NCBI GenBank assembly: GCA_964460435.1 | Contig: CAYWRH010000176.1 | Coordinates: 1 to 7,873, forward strand | DNA length: 7,873 nt | Direction: 5' to 3' | Origin: JAAZBV01 sp964460435 | GTDB lineage: Bacteria > Desulfobacterota > DSM-4660 > Desulfatiglandales > HGW-15 | In this document: positions 6,889 to 7,873 of the stretch, in pieces | Layout of the letters: the number at the start of each line of letters is the position of its first letter | Numbering within the stretch: position 1 is the first letter of the stretch | The notes under the pieces: generated by a model | Seen by the model: the letters and a program-made list of their open reading frames with translations, nothing else | Databases searched by the model: none | What the model was told of the DNA's origin: nothing | Made by a program: the position numbers and the translations under genes

Positions 6889-7482
6889 TTATTTATCCAG
6901 TATAGATTTCAGATTAGGGTTTACGAGTGACTTCAGCAGATCGGAAATCGCCCCGTCGGAAAAATCATAATAGACATCCGTCCCCTTTAAACCTATACGG
7001 AAACCACTTGTGACATCAGCTCCAACTTTAAGTGTGATACCCTTTTTCAGATCGGTTTTTATGCCATTAAAGAGCAGGGCTTCAAGTTGCCTTTTATCAG
7101 CATCTCCCAGTATTACCTCCTTTTCACTGTCTTTAGCCCAGGTCTCAACAATTTTAAGGATCATCTCTTTCATCAAGTCTGGTGTGAGTTTTTCATTAAC
7201 CTCACGTTTGAAGACCGTATCAAACAACCTGTAGAATTTTTCCTTTAGCAGTAATTCTGCATTTCGGACAGACTGTTTTAAATCAGCCTCAGCAGTTGCG
7301 CGGAATTGATCAACCTTGCTCTTTCCTTCATTTATTATCTTGAGGGCCTCCTTCCCGGCATCCTCTATAATCCTGGCAGCCTTCAGATTTGCCTCTTTCA
7401 CAATCTGTTCGGCCCTGTTTTGCGCCTCTTCAATCCCGTCTTTCCTGATCTTCTCAATAAGGCTATCCAACTTGACATCCAT
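6889..7482 (-). CDS. atpE: V-type ATP synthase/ATPase subunit E (peripheral stalk)
   Basis: This 197-residue protein is the peripheral-stalk subunit that ties the A/B head to the membrane stator AtpI and resists rotation. Residues about 15-85 form a long charged, alanine-rich helix suited to a coiled coil (for example EEAQNRAEQIVKEANLKAAR), with no membrane segment. The C-terminal half is a globular domain ending in the family-like pattern TSGFRIGLKG, YYDFSDGAI and NPNLKSIL. The start at 7482 was chosen because GGGAGGA (7489-7495) lies 6 nt upstream. In-frame ATGs at 7497 and 7524 fall in the Shine-Dalgarno and in a leader hairpin. It is the first gene of the operon and ends 2 nt before the next. 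Its usual coiled-coil partner, subunit G, is not encoded in the window. Length is near the family norm of roughly 190-200 residues. Confidence 0.93.
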   Translation of the reverse strand: MDVKLDSLIEKIRKDGIEEAQNRAEQIVKEANLKAARIIEDAGKEALKIINEGKSKVDQFRATAEADLKQSVRNAELLLKEKFYRLFDTVFKREVNEKLTPDLMKEMILKIVETWAKDSEKEVILGDADKRQLEALLFNGIKTDLKKGITLKVGADVTSGFRIGLKGTDVYYDFSDGAISDLLKSLVNPNLKSILDK

Positions 7483-7488
7483 CAGAAA

Positions 7489-7495
7489 TCCTCCC
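7489..7495 (-). promoter_or_regulatory. Shine-Dalgarno of atpE that decides its start
   Basis: GGGAGGA on the minus strand sits 6 nt before the ATG at 7482. The upstream in-frame ATG at 7497 would overlap this site, and the one at 7524 lies within the leader hairpin with no well-spaced Shine-Dalgarno. The 197-residue form of AtpE is therefore preferred. Confidence 0.8.
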
Positions 7496-7501
7496 ATTTT
7501 A

Positions 7502-7531
7502 CCCGGCAAGGATGTTAGAATCATCCCCGGG
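7502..7531 (-). promoter_or_regulatory. GC-rich leader hairpin just upstream of the atpE ribosome-binding site
   Basis: On the minus-strand RNA, CCCGG (7531-7527) plus GGATG (7526-7522) pair with CATCC (7514-7510) and CCGGG (7506-7502). This gives ten base pairs with a 3-nt bulge (7507-7509) and a 7-nt loop (7515-7521). It ends 6 nt before the GGGAGGA Shine-Dalgarno and is not followed by a U-run, so it is not a normal terminator. It could stabilise the mRNA or modulate access to the ribosome-binding site; the function is not shown by sequence alone. Confidence 0.55.
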
Positions 7532-7614
7532 AAGTTATTAGGAATAAAGCTTCTCTCCTGTCAATACCCTTTTCAGTTCTCCCTGTAATAATAAAATTTT
7601 TAAATTTTAGCGGG

Positions 7615-7643
7615 ATTATATGTTGTGATCATATTTAGGTCAA
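7615..7643 (-). promoter_or_regulatory. Predicted sigma70-type promoter of the V-ATPase operon
   Basis: Read on the minus strand, TTGACC (7643-7638) and TATAAT (7620-7615) are separated by 17 nt, the ideal spacing; 11 of 12 positions match the consensus. Transcription would start near the A at 7608, giving a leader of about 125 nt before atpE. It is the best promoter match I found upstream of the operon. A poorer alternative lies downstream, with TTGACA at 7559-7564 and CCTAAT 16 nt further on. Confidence 0.7.
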
Positions 7644-7713
7644 GAAGAAATAAAATGCAATAGGTTTTAATTATTTTTAACATCTATAATACAGCAAACC
7701 TTAAACATAGACC

Positions 7714-7772
7714 AACATAACTTATCTGGACATAGTTACTATGCTTTTTTTTAACTTACTAAAAGTTATGTT
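7714..7772. repeat. Long-spaced inverted repeat with nested palindrome
   Basis: AACATAACTT (7714-7723) and AAGTTATGTT (7763-7772) are perfectly complementary over ten bases with a 39-nt spacer. The spacer carries CATAG-TTA-CTATG (7731-7743) and a run of eight T. It lies 70-130 nt upstream of the operon -35 box, so it could be a pair of operator half-sites or a weak plus-strand terminator; no function is shown. Confidence 0.45.
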
Positions 7773-7873
7773 TACCTTTAATCCGGTCATTTTATAGATT
7801 TGATTATTATAATATGGTTTGATATATACTCTTGTCTAATTTCATACAACCATACATACTGGATGATTAATTT

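Larger units (their letters stand above)
7525..7873. other. Non-coding AT-rich region upstream of atpE
   Basis: This stretch holds the operon promoter and most of the leader (up to about 7643). Beyond that is AT-rich DNA without a credible gene. It includes an inverted repeat AACATAACTT (7714-7723) / AAGTTATGTT (7763-7772). Inside its spacer is a small CATAG-TTA-CTATG palindrome (7731-7743) followed by eight T (7745-7752). Confidence 0.65.

Noticed and set aside
6889..7524. Longer atpE starting at 7524 or 7497
   Set aside because: The 7524 ATG lies in the leader hairpin without a proper Shine-Dalgarno, and the 7497 ATG overlaps the Shine-Dalgarno used for 7482.
7731..7752. Plus-strand rho-independent terminator (CATAG hairpin followed by eight T)
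   Set aside because: The stem has only five AT-rich pairs and no gene precedes it on the plus strand, so it is only noted within the inverted repeat.
7785..7850. Divergent plus-strand promoter using TATAAT at 7808 or TTGATA at 7819
   Set aside because: Neither hexamer has an acceptable partner at 16-18 nt.

Overview
The window holds one complete bacterial V/A-type (rotary) ATPase operon, read entirely on the minus strand and flanked by AT-rich non-coding DNA. In transcription order the genes are atpE (7482-6889), a DUF2764-type gene (6886-6386), atpA (6389-4647), atpB (4663-3362), atpD (3343-2729), atpI (2732-966) and atpK (902-462). This order (E, DUF2764, A, B, D, I, K) is the compact cluster known from chlamydiae, spirochaetes, Bacteroidetes and some Deltaproteobacteria/Desulfobacterota. 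It is not the longer Enterococcus, Thermus or archaeal cluster. The exact host cannot be fixed from this window; an anaerobic Gram-negative bacterium of one of those groups is the best guess.

Region by region: 7609-7873 is AT-rich DNA without a credible gene. A near-consensus sigma70-type promoter lies at 7615-7643 (TTGACC, 17 nt, TATAAT) and should start a leader of about 125 nt. That leader contains a GC-rich hairpin (7502-7531) just upstream of a strong Shine-Dalgarno sequence for atpE. The seven genes follow with very tight spacing: 2 nt, 4-nt overlap, 17-nt overlap, 18 nt, 4-nt overlap, then 63 nt before atpK. atpK has its own strong ribosome-binding site. A hairpin 8 nt after the atpK stop is the likely operon terminator. 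The remaining stretch, 1-432, has no gene but contains three further perfect inverted repeats, a helically phased run of TTTAC motifs and one isolated TTGACA box on the plus strand.

Together the genes specify catalytic A and regulatory B subunits (hexameric head), D (central rotor shaft), E (peripheral stalk), I (membrane stator with the essential arginine) and K (four-helix c-ring proteolipid). Subunits F, G and C of the canonical A/V-ATPase are not encoded here. The DUF2764 protein sits where C normally does and may replace it. The AtpK sequence keeps the full set of side chains that bind Na+ in Enterococcus hirae NtpK, so the enzyme may be a sodium pump or sodium-driven synthase.
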